From Antedon mediterranea (lineage: Eukaryota; Echinodermata; Crinoidea; Comatulida; Antedonidae), in NCBI RefSeq assembly GCF_964355755.1, contig NC_092678.1, positions 5,926,922 to 5,990,921 of the forward strand: DNA of 64,000 nucleotides, written 5' to 3'. The stretch's first letter is position 1, and every line of letters begins with the position of its first letter. A program made the position numbers and the translations under genes. Positions 12,650-23,336 of the stretch are shown here, piece by piece. The notes under the pieces were generated by a model. That model was not told the origin of the DNA, ran no database searches, and saw only the letters and a list, made by a program, of their open reading frames with translations.

Positions 12650-13212
12650 CTTTTAAGGGGGAACTTTCATAGGTTTTGAAGGTTCCCCTTAATATGGGTT
12701 CTAAGGAGATTTAAATTATAAATAAATAAAGTGTCTTTTAGACTGTTAAATTAATCATTAACTTTATTATTCTATGAATTGAACAACCTATTAGAAATAT
12801 TTAACCGCAAATATTTAAACTCAAATATTTCAAATATTATAACAACCACAACAAAAATGTAAATAGCTGACAGGTTTTACAATGAATTAAGAACATTGTG
12901 GCAAATAGGTGTCATTCTGTAAAAAATGTGTGATTTATGAATAATGCATAATTCAATATACATGATTAGCCTTTGTGAGTAGCCACTTTCATTCAAAACA
13001 TTTTATTAATTTTCATAACTGGCTAAACTGGCCCAAACAATATGAAATATTGGTAAATTTCTGTTTTACATTTTGCAATATCATGACTACAGTATAGAAT
13101 CCTGTTCAGGGGACACTTACAGTTTAATGGAACGAGGGGAAATATATGTTTTAATACTACAGTCAACACTTTGTTGGATCCTGAAGGTCTCCCCTTAATA
13201 TTGGTTCTTTCA
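12650..13212. mobile_element. Family E MITE pieces
   Basis: GGGGGAACTTTC...GGTTCCCCTTAATATGGG at 12655-12700, and TGTTCAGGGGACACTTAC...CCTGAAGGTCTCCCCTTAA at 13097-13205, are degraded family E ends. The 12700-13090 interval is otherwise plain AT-rich DNA. Confidence 0.5.
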
Positions 13213-13577
13213 CTTATAAGAATATTTTTTTAAACAGGATACTTGAAGTCTGCACATAACCTTTTTTTTCTAAAATTTTTTTTTTCCAAATTGTAAATTA
13301 ATTTTGTTAATTGTTGGGAAAAGAGATGAATTATCATGTGACATATCATCACATGATATATCACATGTGCATATTCTTGGAACTCTTATTGCTTCTGGCT
13401 CCGGTTTTTATTTGCATCGTCCCTTTGGTCAAATGCAAATAAAAAAGGAAACGTTTTCTAGACAAAACCTGTTTATGTAAATGAATTATCACATCATTAA
13501 CACAGCTTAGTTTGTTGTATGTACAGGCTTAACAATTTTAAATGCAAAATTACAAAACAGGTTAAAGAGATAGCAAA

Positions 13578-13622
13578 ATGTAGTTTACTGCAGTAACTGC
13601 AGTAAAATAATTTTAACATGGA
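13578..13622. mobile_element. Solo right end of family A MITE
   Basis: TTTACTGCAGTAACTGCAGT followed by AAAATAATTTTAACATGGA. No facing left arm was found within 300 bp. The region 13623-14760 that follows shows no gene or repeat I can name. Confidence 0.55.
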
Positions 13623-14769
13623 ATATATTTACGTAAAACCAGACACATTGTCTACAAATACTACCAGCAATTATTAATTACATAGGGAGTGATGATTTTA
13701 TGATCACATGTTGTTTATAATATTAATAATTTTATCTATGAAAGTTAATGTATTTCAATCAAATATGACATTAATGAGAATAATGTGTAGTTTTATTAAA
13801 TAAATTTGCCAATTTTTTAAAAACTTGAGTCATATAATAATTAATTATCATCAATAATTTCTATTAATAACCAACATGACTGTCTTATAAGTTCTATGAA
13901 ACAAAATTAGAGGACCCCAATAATCAGGGTTGCCCTGAATTAAGTTTGGCCTCAGTGGTAATAATTTTCCACTCATTTGTTTAATAGAATCACACACTTC
14001 CCCACCAGCTACAGTAAACTGTCCTTATGAACTAAATTTTGATATCTATTTTTAACACGCTAAAATCCTGGATCTGCCCTGAATAGATTTACTAGCTAGT
14101 CGATGCAACTTTAATTTCTGGTAACCGGAATGCAGTTATGTGGGGTTTGTTCTGGTTTTGATAGCTTTTCGGTTGCATGAATCAGTTTTTTAAACGGCAG
14201 CAAATACATGGCTGCAGTCACATGCGCAAATTTGAGTTAGTTTACCGAACAACCGACCGACATAGTAAACTGAAAATTGGGAAGTTGCGCTGATTTCTGA
14301 AATGACATTTTACATATTGAAGTTCGTTTTAGGACATTAGACAAACATCGAACATTAAATTGATCAAATCCAGTCCAGATAATGTACACAATACCATGAA
14401 TATATATACACACACAAAGATTAATATTTTGTATAAATTACTGTCCCAAAATGAAAGTTTGATAATATCATGCCAGATGACATCAGCAACTAATGACTTT
14501 CAAAGCATGGTTTAGTTGTGAAGTCACACATTATAACAACATGAGATAATAGCATTTTACATTTCAGTGAAATGAACAATAGTTAACAACATTAGTATTG
14601 TCTCCATATGGTTTGAAATGTTCAGGAAAAAAAGATACAAACTAAGGGAAGAGTTATTACGAGTCTATAATCGTGTTTATGTTATGTTTTTAGAGGTTAG
14701 TACAGTACATCACAAAATCTTAGTAAGATTATCAAAAATAAAGAAGCAGGTCTGACATACAGTCCTCTT

Positions 14770-15012
14770 TTGGGACACCTCTATTCAAGGGACATCTCTA
14801 TTCAAGGGACACCGCTATTCAAGGGACACCGCTATCCAAGGGACACCTCTATTCAGGGGACACATCTATTCAGAGGACATCCTTATTCAGTGGACATCCT
14901 TATTCAGGGGACATCTCTATTCAGGGGACACCTCTATTCCGGGGACACCTCTATTCAGGGGACACTTCTATTCAGGAGACACCTCTATTCAGGGGCCACC
15001 TCTATTCAAAGG
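14770..15012. repeat. 17-bp minisatellite derived from family E
   Basis: GGGGACACCTCTATTCA units, period 17, about 14 copies with point variation (ACACC / ACATC / ACCGC). The unit is the family E subterminal block, so this looks like an amplified piece of one MITE. The 87-residue frame across it is a repeat artefact. Confidence 0.85.
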
Positions 15013-15914
15013 ATTTTTATCCATATGCCTTAAAGGAGACACTTTGTTCCTAAAAGTTTCAACTTAGATAGAGCTTCTACTTTGATAAAATAAATGTATT
15101 TGCATAAGCAGGTCTGGGTTGGATGGGGGAGGAGAGTAGAGCCGACAAAGGTAAAATTTATCTTATTATTTACAGCAAATATAAAAATAATCGCAAATGT
15201 TGAACACCTTTGATTGCACGCAAATGTAAAAAGAAAAAAATCCATTTTATCTCAAATGTAAAACCAAGTGCGAGTGGGAAGACCTATATGAATAGTATAA
15301 ACAGAATAAAAGTGTAATAGTGAAACAAACAGAAAAACCTAATACAGGATTTTATCAACAAACAAAACTAATTAAAATTGTTTGGCGTGATGAAAAACAA
15401 AACAGTATAGGCTATAAAAAATCAAATATGAAAGCTGTGTTTCACTATCTAAACCAACCACGCTGACAACAAGACCAAAACCACTGACTAAGATACCAAG
15501 ATATAAAAAATAACAATAGTATTATTGTCCATAATCCAGGCTGATGGCTCTGTTCACGAAGACAATGTGTGAAAATGCTATTAGGAGATTCCTCACTTAA
15601 TACACGTGTGATGTCAACGTCCCGAGGATAATGAATACCACAATTTTAGACGCTTTATCATAATTATCACGGCATTACCACTGCGTAACGGACAAACTAA
15701 AAGTGTGACATGATAATTATAACAATAGGTAATTTGTGGATATCACGAGTTGATGTATCTTATTGGAGGTCAGTGACCAAGGAGGTGGATAGCGATTATA
15801 TTGACCTTTCTACAAAGTGGCAAAGAAAACAAATCAACCAGAATAACGAAGACGGAGAAGCTACGCAATGTTTTCACGGTGAAGGTAAATAGCAACATGT
15901 TGGATGAGAAAAAA

Positions 15915-16110
15915 AAACATTAAAAGGACACCTTTGAGACCCAACAAAATGTCCACTTAATAGGCGTGTCCCTTGATTAGGGGTTGGCCGTAGTGTTAAA
16001 ACCTTCCCTACATGGTTAAAACCATGAGGAGTGTCGCATAAAGAGGGGTGTCACCTAAAGAGGTGTGTCCTCTGAAGGGGTGCCCGAAGAGGGAGTACAC
16101 ATGTTTCACT
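15915..16110. mobile_element. Family E MITE
   Basis: AGGACACCTTTGAGACCCAA, then CCACTTAATAGGCGTGTCCC, GGGGTTGGCCGTAGTGTTAA and AAGAGGGGTGTCACC: the family blocks in full order. The plain stretch 15013-15914 before it holds no gene; the 60-residue frame at 15710 is unsupported. Confidence 0.6.
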
Positions 16111-16129
16111 TTCCATAACTTGTTTTGAT

Positions 16130-16390
16130 ATTTATTTATGTTCTGTTTATTTTTATATACCTTTTTAAATTATCAATTCAAACCTATGATACTGTAGGAC
16201 AATTTAATACAGTACCTGTATTACCATGTTGATAATGATTTTTCTTTTATATTTTTGCAAATAGTTTAAGAACCTGTATCCGTCATATAATGTATTTTTT
16301 TGATGTATTATGTTAAATTGGATGCACCACTTCTCTGTGGGCCACCGATGCAAAGGTGTCATTTCCTAATAAATTATTATTATTATTACA
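16130..16390 (+). mobile_element. Non-LTR retrotransposon 3' tail
   Basis: CACTTCTCTGTGGGCCACCG then CAAAGGTGTCATTTCCTAAT and AAATTATTATTATTATTA. A short 3' UTR-like segment followed by a simple ATT run is typical of 5'-truncated LINE copies. No coding part remains. Confidence 0.5.
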
Positions 16391-16809
16391 CTATAGAAAC
16401 AAAATCTCAAATATATAAATAGGAATTAAAGGCAAGTTAATTAATTTTCAATTTCCATAATTTAAAAAGTTACTTACAATGGACAAAGCAGAGTATTTGT
16501 CATAATTAATGCAAAAATGCTTCTATTTTCAAAGAACATAATTCAACAAGAAAACAATACAATTAAAATTTATTGCATAAAAAAATTGTTGTTCAAATAA
16601 TTCTTGTTTTATGATTTAGGTACGCCGTTCTGATATGTTTTTTTTGATTAAACAATGTTAAAAACAAGATGTAAGCAAGGTGAACAACCTATAGTTCAAT
16701 AACATTGGATGTTAATTAAGAATTCTTACAGGACTCTAATATTGTCAAAACTTGAAAATCAAAAAGCAATAAACACGATTTCACTTTCTATTTCCGGTGG
16801 ATCATATTA

Positions 16810-16946
16810 GATATTACATTATCAAAAAAAGTGTTGTGTGCGCAAATATGGTATTGATATTCCCAAATATGGTAGAGATATGACATCATCATGTCCATAT
16901 ATGGGCACATTACATTTTTTTGTTTGATAGTGTAGACAGAGCTTAA
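16810..16946. mobile_element. Family C MITE (diverged)
   Basis: Family C has ends AAAGCTCTGTCTACACTATC and its reverse complement, with ATGGGCACAT / TATGGTAG-GATATGA inside. Here the right end GATAGTGTAGACAGAGCTTA is clear; the left end is degraded to ATTATCAAAAAAAGTG. Confidence 0.65.
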
Positions 16947-17039
16947 CACAAAAAAATGTTACAAATATCTAGTGGTGTTCCTTGGTTTTTGATAGTCAAA
17001 AAGAAAAAACAAAACAAACTTAGTACTGTACCAGATATA

Positions 17040-17640
17040 TAGTTGAACCTCTATTAAGGGACACCTTCGGGACCCAACAAATGGTCCCTTAATACGGATG
17101 TCCCCTAAATACAAATTGTTTACATAATTATCCATCCATTGTATATTGTTGTCTCATAGAAAGAATTCTACTGAACTCGCCAAGTGTCCCCTTTACCGAC
17201 CCAACTAAGTGTCCATTTAATAAGGATGTCCCCTAAATACCAATTAGGAATAGTATTAAAACACATATTTTGTTTCAATATGATTGTCTCATAGAACTCG
17301 GCAAGTATTCCCTTAATAAGAATGAAGTGTTACAACCTTTGGTTAAAATATACAATATACTTCCTTTTGTTCATTGAACAGGAAAGTTTCTCCTAATAAT
17401 GGTGTCCCTTGAAGAGGGGTTGTTAGTATTACAACATATAATGTCCCTTGCTCGTCGTAGGTGAAAGTTTCCCCTAATAATGGTGTCCCCCAAAGAGGGG
17501 TTGTTAGTATTACAACATATAATGTCCCTTGCTCATCGTAGTAGGTGAAAGTTTCCCCTAATAATGGTGTCCCCCAAAGAGGGGTTGTCTGTAATGTTAC
17601 AACATATATTGTCCCTTGTTTGTTTTATGGGAAATTGTGT
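17040..17640. mobile_element. Family E MITEs, partly tandem
   Basis: GAACCTCTATTAAGGGACAC opens the block. A unit of about 85 bp (GTTTCCCCTAATAATGGTGT ... GTATTACAACATATAATGTC) then repeats three times between 17385 and 17610. The open frame at 17545-17766 lies in this repeat and is not considered real. Confidence 0.65.
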
Positions 17641-18234
17641 CATCTTAATATGGGTGTGAATATGGTGTCGAATAGCAGGGTTTCTACTCTAGTAGTATTG
17701 GAGAGACTTTTCTTAACCGTGATTGGAAGGATGCAGCTGGAAATAATAAAAGCCTGTATGATGTAAATAGTACATTTAAATGACAAATGTATAGCCTAAT
17801 TATTATGCATCTGGGTTTATGTGATCAATATATACATTTGAAATTAGCATAGAAATTAGTTATTTAATATTATTCTGACCTAATTGTGGTAATATTGTTA
17901 AATAGTCTGTGTGTTACAGATAATAAATAGCAATAATTTAGTTAAGAATGTGGGTATTTTAATTTTCAGAATACAGTTTCGCTACAACTAGCATAAACAC
18001 AAAAGGAACTCCCTCTGGGTTGGCTCTGCCACTGCTCTTATGACCAAACACGCCAAAGCATTCAAATAGAGCAACAAAGCGCATTAAAACATGGCAGAAG
18101 TGGGTAATTGCTCATAGTGACAACATTTAAATTTAGCAAACTTGAAATGCTTATGGGTACAATCATTCAAATTTAGCGGCGAAAATAAATGTGACATGTG
18201 CAAAGTTATGCTCACATATTTAGAAATAAAACTA

Positions 18235-18385
18235 TGGTTTCACTGACATTATGTGATTTTATATTGATTTGTATTGATTTGTATTTGGTATGTTTATTTG
18301 TTACTATCAGCAGTGTATATAAGAGGAATTTCTGATGTATGTTTTTATATATTGGACCAAATAAAGAATAATAATAATAATATTA
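18235..18385 (+). mobile_element. Non-LTR 3' tail with (ATA)n
   Basis: TGTATTTGGTATGTTTATTT ... ATATTGGACCAAATAAAGAA then (TAA)n. Same style as the tails at 9720 and 16130. Confidence 0.45.
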
Positions 18386-18449
18386 TCTATACTACTATTA
18401 TGTAATTAGTACTGTGTGGGATATTAAACAGAAAGAAGCAACCATATGT

Positions 18450-18992
18450 CCAGTTAATCTACTGCAGTTACTGCAGTAAATACATTTTGCTAAATCTTTA
18501 AAGAAAATCATGAAAAATAAAGATTTTTAAAATCGGACTTTGAATAGGCCATTTTGCAGTTTTAATGAAGTTGTTCACTTCCATAAGAACAAAAACGGGG
18601 GAAAAAAATTATTTCACCAATAAAAAGACAAAATAAACAGTTAAATTACCCAAAAACTCATTGTCTTCAAGACAATTTGACCATTTTTTGCTTTAAATTA
18701 CATTTTCTCAGGTAAATACATTTTTTTCAGACCCAATTTTTTGTGAGAGTGAATAACTATTATGTGACATTAAAATAACATATTCAACAAAAAAATTAAC
18801 AAAACATTTTTTCTAGGGGGACAATATATCTTTAACCTGTCTAATGCAATTATTTAGCAAACTTTTTCCTGGTTTATTGTTATCATACTGATTGCCTCAT
18901 AAACTTCTACATTGAAACAAACTTTATATCATGTTATTAAAGTATCAAAATTGTAGTTACTGCAGTAACTGCAGTTGAATAATTCTAACATG
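18450..18992. mobile_element. Family A MITE containing a nested family B MITE
   Basis: Left arm AATCTACTGCAGTTACTGCA (18456-) and right arm GCAGTAACTGCAGTTGAATA then TTCTAACATGA (18962-). Inside, 18495-18836 matches family B: CATGAAAAATAAAGATTTTT, ATCGGACTTTGAATAGG and the end GGGGGACAATATATCTTTAA. Confidence 0.7.
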
Positions 18993-19294
18993 ATCCCCAA
19001 GTCAATAAAATACAGATATCCATTATTAATATCAATTGCATATTTGGAATGATTAAAAACAATAAACAAGTATAATATCTTCTCATCACAAAATAACTAT
19101 AGAACAATGTTTCAACTGTTATAGTAATAACATCTGAAAAAGTATACTTTAACGTACGCAATAAATATCAAATATCTGGAAATAAAACATAATTCCATAA
19201 ACTACATAGAAATAAAATACAACAAATTATCAGAGACAATGGGAATAATCTGTAATTAGTATGGCAATATCAGATAGCTAAAACCAACTGTATA

Positions 19295-20597
19295 CAGTCA
19301 ACTCTCCCAATACCGGACACCCTTGGGCGGGCATATATTTTCCGGTTTTTCGAAAGTCCGGTTTCCTGAAAACATATTTTTAAAGTCATCACGTTGTCAC
19401 CGAATGCTGCCCGGTACGGTCTCCTAGCGTAGGGAAGGCCTAGGCTAGGCTATGATTGTGTCAATCTAGTTTTAATTAAATAAATACTGATAGGCCTAGG
19501 CCTACTTTATTAATATTAAGCTACAGTAATTCAATTTACCTTTTTTAAAAGTTACATTATTTACTGTACCAATAAAACATGTTACAATAGTAAATTATTG
19601 TTTCTCAATGTGTTTTTAACGGCAAAAAGGCCTACGTACGTACGTACGTACGGTGAACATAATTTCGGTCTGTTTATTGTTTTTCGTGAGCTAGCTAGCA
19701 GCAGCAGCATGGGTGAAGGGCTTTGATTGGATGCGCATGTGCAGAGGTGTCGTAATCAAATAAAAACGCCCACACCTAGACCACATGTTTTTTAAGCTCC
19801 TTTATTTTTGACGTAATTTGATAGCAATGATGAAAATTGATTAGGTAAACGAGCCAAGCAATAATGACACAATAATTAATTGGTAACATTTCAAAGTTTA
19901 TTAACACTAGTTAAGTCAAGTTCATTCCGTTTACGTTTTGCCATAATGATTTCCAAATTTATAATGATGCACATTTTTAGTCCCGTTTTTAGTGAAACAT
20001 TCCTTTTTAAAGTCCTATTGCAATTGTGAATTTAACAATAATTTAAACAAAACAAAGACACAGGAATGTAAATTTAACTTTATTAAAAAACAATTCATAT
20101 GCTAAAAAACAGGGAGTTGTTAACAACTCCCTGCTAAAAACAATAGACATTAAGACATAGCGCTTCGATGTGAAAAAGCCCACCGCAGTTCGATACGCAA
20201 CAAAGCAATTGCCGCCTCGTGGGTTAACAATGAACTGACCTGTCAATCACAGTGTAGTGCTCCATGGCAACATTATTTGATCGTACCGCGAAACGTCGCG
20301 CACTTCATGCATGGTGAGGGTATGGTTAAAAGCTTTTTAGTGAATCCGAGTCAGCGACGACGCCAATGTTACGTTGTTTTCGTAAATATTTGGAGTTTTT
20401 TAACCGTCAGTCCGGTTTTCAGACGCTAATTTTCGTGTTTTGTACTTCATAATTTGTCCGGATTCCGGAATTGGGTATTCCGGTTTTCATAATAAATTAC
20501 AGTACATTTAGAATAGGGACAAATTGGGCCCTCCAAAAAAGTCCGGTTTTTCGTGAATTCCGGTTTTGGGAGAGTCCGGTATTGGGAGAGTTGACTG
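19295..20597. mobile_element. Pogo/Tigger-like non-autonomous DNA transposon, 1303 bp
   Basis: Ends CAGTCAACTCTCCCAATACC and GGTATTGGGAGAGTTGACTG are perfect reverse complements flanked by TA on both sides, the target-site pattern of Tc1/mariner-pogo elements. TCCGGTTTTCG and TCCGGTTTTCAG-type motifs recur near both ends. The interior has ACGT repeats, GCAGCAGCAGC, GC-rich patches and the palindrome CAGGGAGTTGTTAACAACTC (20109-), but no transposase frame. Confidence 0.88.
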
Positions 20598-20839
20598 TAT
20601 TGGCCTATGAAATATACAATACAATATCTGAATTCTAGTGTTTCAAATGCATGCATTTTTACAGCTACCTAGGGAGTTAAAATACATCTTTTGCATGTTA
20701 CTAATGCATAATGATAATCCCTAGCAACACAAATAAAGCCATTTATTTAGAGTGAACTATTTTGGATGTAATCAGTATATGAAAGTCAATTTCTGTAGTC
20801 ATTAGGACAATCACGATTTTTTAAAAATCAATGCCAAAG

Positions 20840-20932
20840 TTTTGGTCCTCTCTCTTTCATTTTTTTTTTGTGTAATGTATTATACCATATGGACAATTGT
20901 CTGAAATAAAAGTTGAATTGAATTGAATTAAC
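20840..20932 (+). mobile_element. LINE 3' tail with GAATT repeat
   Basis: TGTAATGTATTATACCATAT, GGACAATTGTCTGAAATAAA and then (TTGAA)n. This is a common 3' end of CR1/L2-type retrotransposons; only about 90 bp remain. Confidence 0.55.
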
Positions 20933-21090
20933 TACTGTAAATAATACTTTTAATAATAAACATTTTGGTTTGGTTTCACTTTTGATGTTTGTAGAAAGAG
21001 GAGAAAAACCCCATCCAAATGTTACACTGTTCCGTCCCGTACAGTACACAATAATCTCACAAAATATAAAAGTGGATAAAGTGTTTGACC

Positions 21091-21545
21091 TAGGCTTATG
21101 TACTCGAAGCGCTGCAGTGGGTGGGGCTTATGTACTGGAAGCGCTGCAGTGGGTGGGGCTTATGTACTCGAAGCGCTGCAGTGGGTGGGGCTTATGTACT
21201 CGAAGCGCTGCAGTGGGTGGGGCTTATGTACTTGAAGCGCTGCAGTGGGTGGGGCTTATGTACTCGAAGCACTGCAGTGGGTGGGGCTTATGTACTCGAA
21301 GCGCTGCAGTGGGTGGGGCTTATGTACTCGAAGCGCTGCAGTGGGTGGGGCTTATGTACTCGAAGCGCTGCAGTGGGTGGGGCTTATGTACTCGAAGCGC
21401 TGCAGTGGGTGGGGCTTATGTACTCGAAGCGCTGCAGTGGGTGGGGCTTATGTACTCGAAGCGCTGCAGTGGGTGGGGCTTATGTACTCGAAGCGCTGCA
21501 GTGGGTGGGGCTTATGTACTCGAAGCGCTGCAGTGGGTGGGGCCT
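21091..21545. repeat. 32-bp GC-rich minisatellite, about 14 copies
   Basis: Unit GGGGCTTATGTACTCGAAGC then GCTGCAGTGGGT, 32 bp, nearly identical between copies (rare CTCG/CTTG/CTGG and GCGC/GCAC variants). Because 32 is not a multiple of three the three frames translate the same string; the 111-220-residue frames are artefacts. Confidence 0.95.
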
Positions 21546-21888
21546 ATGGCCTATATGATTGGCATCGGTATTGTAGATAATGGATGTGATGCATGGGATA
21601 GATTTAAAAAAAAATTCTGTCAAATGTTTTAAAAACAGATAAAATAAACATGTTTAAAACATAAAGAAAATACATCATATTCATTTATTTCATATTCAAC
21701 AGCAACTCACAACTATAAAAAGAATGCATGATATTTTATTTGTCTTATTATTAAAATAATATAATGAAGATTATTTAAAAATTCCCTGCAAATTAAAAAT
21801 AGGTCCCTGGAAGCGAAGCAATTTATACATTGCATTATGGGATATTTGTGAGAGGAGAGTTCGGGGTACAACATGATCCTAAGACTAA

Positions 21889-22037
21889 AGCTCTGGTCTA
21901 TATACACTATTATACTTTAAGTGGCAAAAAACGTGATGTGCCTATATATAGACATGATGATGTCATATCACTACCATATTTGGGCACATCACACTTTTTT
22001 TTTCAAACTTATTTGATAGTGTAGACAGAACTTTAGG
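21889..22037. mobile_element. Family C MITE
   Basis: CTAAAGCTCTGGTCTATATA faces GATAGTGTAGACAGAACTTT. Internal GATGTGCC...GGGCACATCAC and ATCACTACCATATTTGGGC match the other family C copies. Confidence 0.75.
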
Positions 22038-22127
22038 AATGTTATCTTCACCAGCAGCTAGTTGACAAACCAATCAACATTGCTTCCACAAATTCATCAT
22101 GGTATAAGTACTTCACACTAGCCAATT

Positions 22128-22345
22128 CTCAGTACTGTATCTTTAATTGTCCAGTATCATAGGCAAATTCTGTAATACTGTGTTACATATGTACCACATG
22201 TGATGCCTGTATCATAGGCTATAAGCCTAATACAGGTATTAACATAATACAGGTGCCAAAACATATGTGGTACTGTATTTATAATTTTCATATGATACTG
22301 GATGGTAATGCTATATGTGGAGATACATTACAGAGAATTAGGTGA
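22128..22345. mobile_element. Family D MITE
   Basis: CAGTACTGTATCTTTAATTG and CCAGTATCATAGGCAAATTC face CATATGATACTGGATGG. The middle has GATGCCTGTATCATAGGC and a TAATACAGGT duplication. Confidence 0.7.
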
Positions 22346-22385
22346 TAACACTGGACCGTCACAGAAATATTTCGATAACTAAAGT

Positions 22386-22455
22386 CTAAAGCTCTGTTTA
22401 CACTATCAAACTAGTTTTTGTCACATAAAGTTTGACAGTGTAGACAGACCTTTAG
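22386..22455. mobile_element. Short family C MITE (ends only)
   Basis: AAAGCTCTGTTTACACTATC and GACAGTGTAGACAGACCTTT separated by about 28 bp: a 70-bp element consisting almost only of inverted ends. Confidence 0.75.
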
Positions 22456-22865
22456 AGTCGAAAGGTTTATTTCGACACAACTGGTATCCTCATATCAAGT
22501 GTCAATTTTATATAGTGTGCTAAATAAATCCAAATTCAATTATGAAAATAATTCATAATATTAATAAATAATTAGATATTTTGGTCCATAAACATTTAGA
22601 TTTTTGGTTGCTAATTATAATTATCATTTATAAAATAAGTACATTCATTAAACATATTGCTGGAAAACACAGTTATAAACATTATATGTTTATCATTCAA
22701 ATATATATATATCACACAAGAATTAATATTTACACAACTTTTAAACTAAGGCACTAAAAAGCAGTCGATTACAATCAGTGATATTCCTTATGGCTTAAAA
22801 AATAATTCAGAAGTTTGATTTTTAAACAAATAAACAATTTATATATTATTGATAAGATGAACATT

Positions 22866-23246
22866 TTTAATTAACTTAATCATTTCGTCTTAAATTCTAA
22901 TAATAGCTACAAAGCTGGAAAATAGCCAGTTAAGGATGGAAAGACCGGGATTTTCACATTTACATTTGAAAGATGCGTTTAAAATAATATATAAGTCTCA
23001 AAATAAATTATTGTAAAGATAAACTTGCCATGATTTGGTTATATAACCATACAGATTAAATAAAAAGTTACTCATCTACTAATGAAAAACTGTTAGTAAT
23101 AACATGTTAACATAAAAAGAAATATACAAACCAGTCTGTAACTGAATTTAACTGAAGTTAACTGAAAGATACTATACGAGTTCAACATCTAACTGTTTTT
23201 CCTTGATGGAGGGGGATTATCCGATGCGGATTGAATAGGATTAGCT
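22866..23246 (-). other. Probable plexin 3' UTR with weak polyadenylation signal
   Basis: Non-coding sequence after the plexin stop. The nearest signal on the gene strand is ATTAAA (22871-22866), about 375 nt after the stop. Canonical AATAAA on this strand appears only near 21734 and 21684, after several MITEs. Which site is used cannot be told from sequence alone. Confidence 0.3.
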
Positions 23247-23336
23247 TTAATCTTGATCTTGTTGGAAGGCAAGCTGAACTTTTTCAAACTGATCTATCAG
23301 GTCGAGATGCATTTCTCGATCCAGAGTATCTACCAA
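23247..23336 (-). CDS. Plexin exon g (last coding exon, stop)
   Basis: 90 bp: 29 residues and the stop TAA. It reads LVDTLDREMHLDLIDQFEKV and ends QQDQD, aligning with the final plexin helix ([20 protein letters not shown]). Acceptor CTTTCAG follows a pyrimidine-rich tract. The very C terminus is acidic (DQD) and not the PDZ-binding VTDL typical of class B plexins. Confidence 0.88.
   Translation of the reverse strand: MVDTLDREMHLDLIDQFEKVQLAFQQDQD

Noticed and set aside
20970-21632. 220-residue frame of GLMYSKRCSGW-type repeats
   Set aside because: All three plus frames give the same peptide because the 32-bp unit shifts frame each copy; it is repeat DNA.
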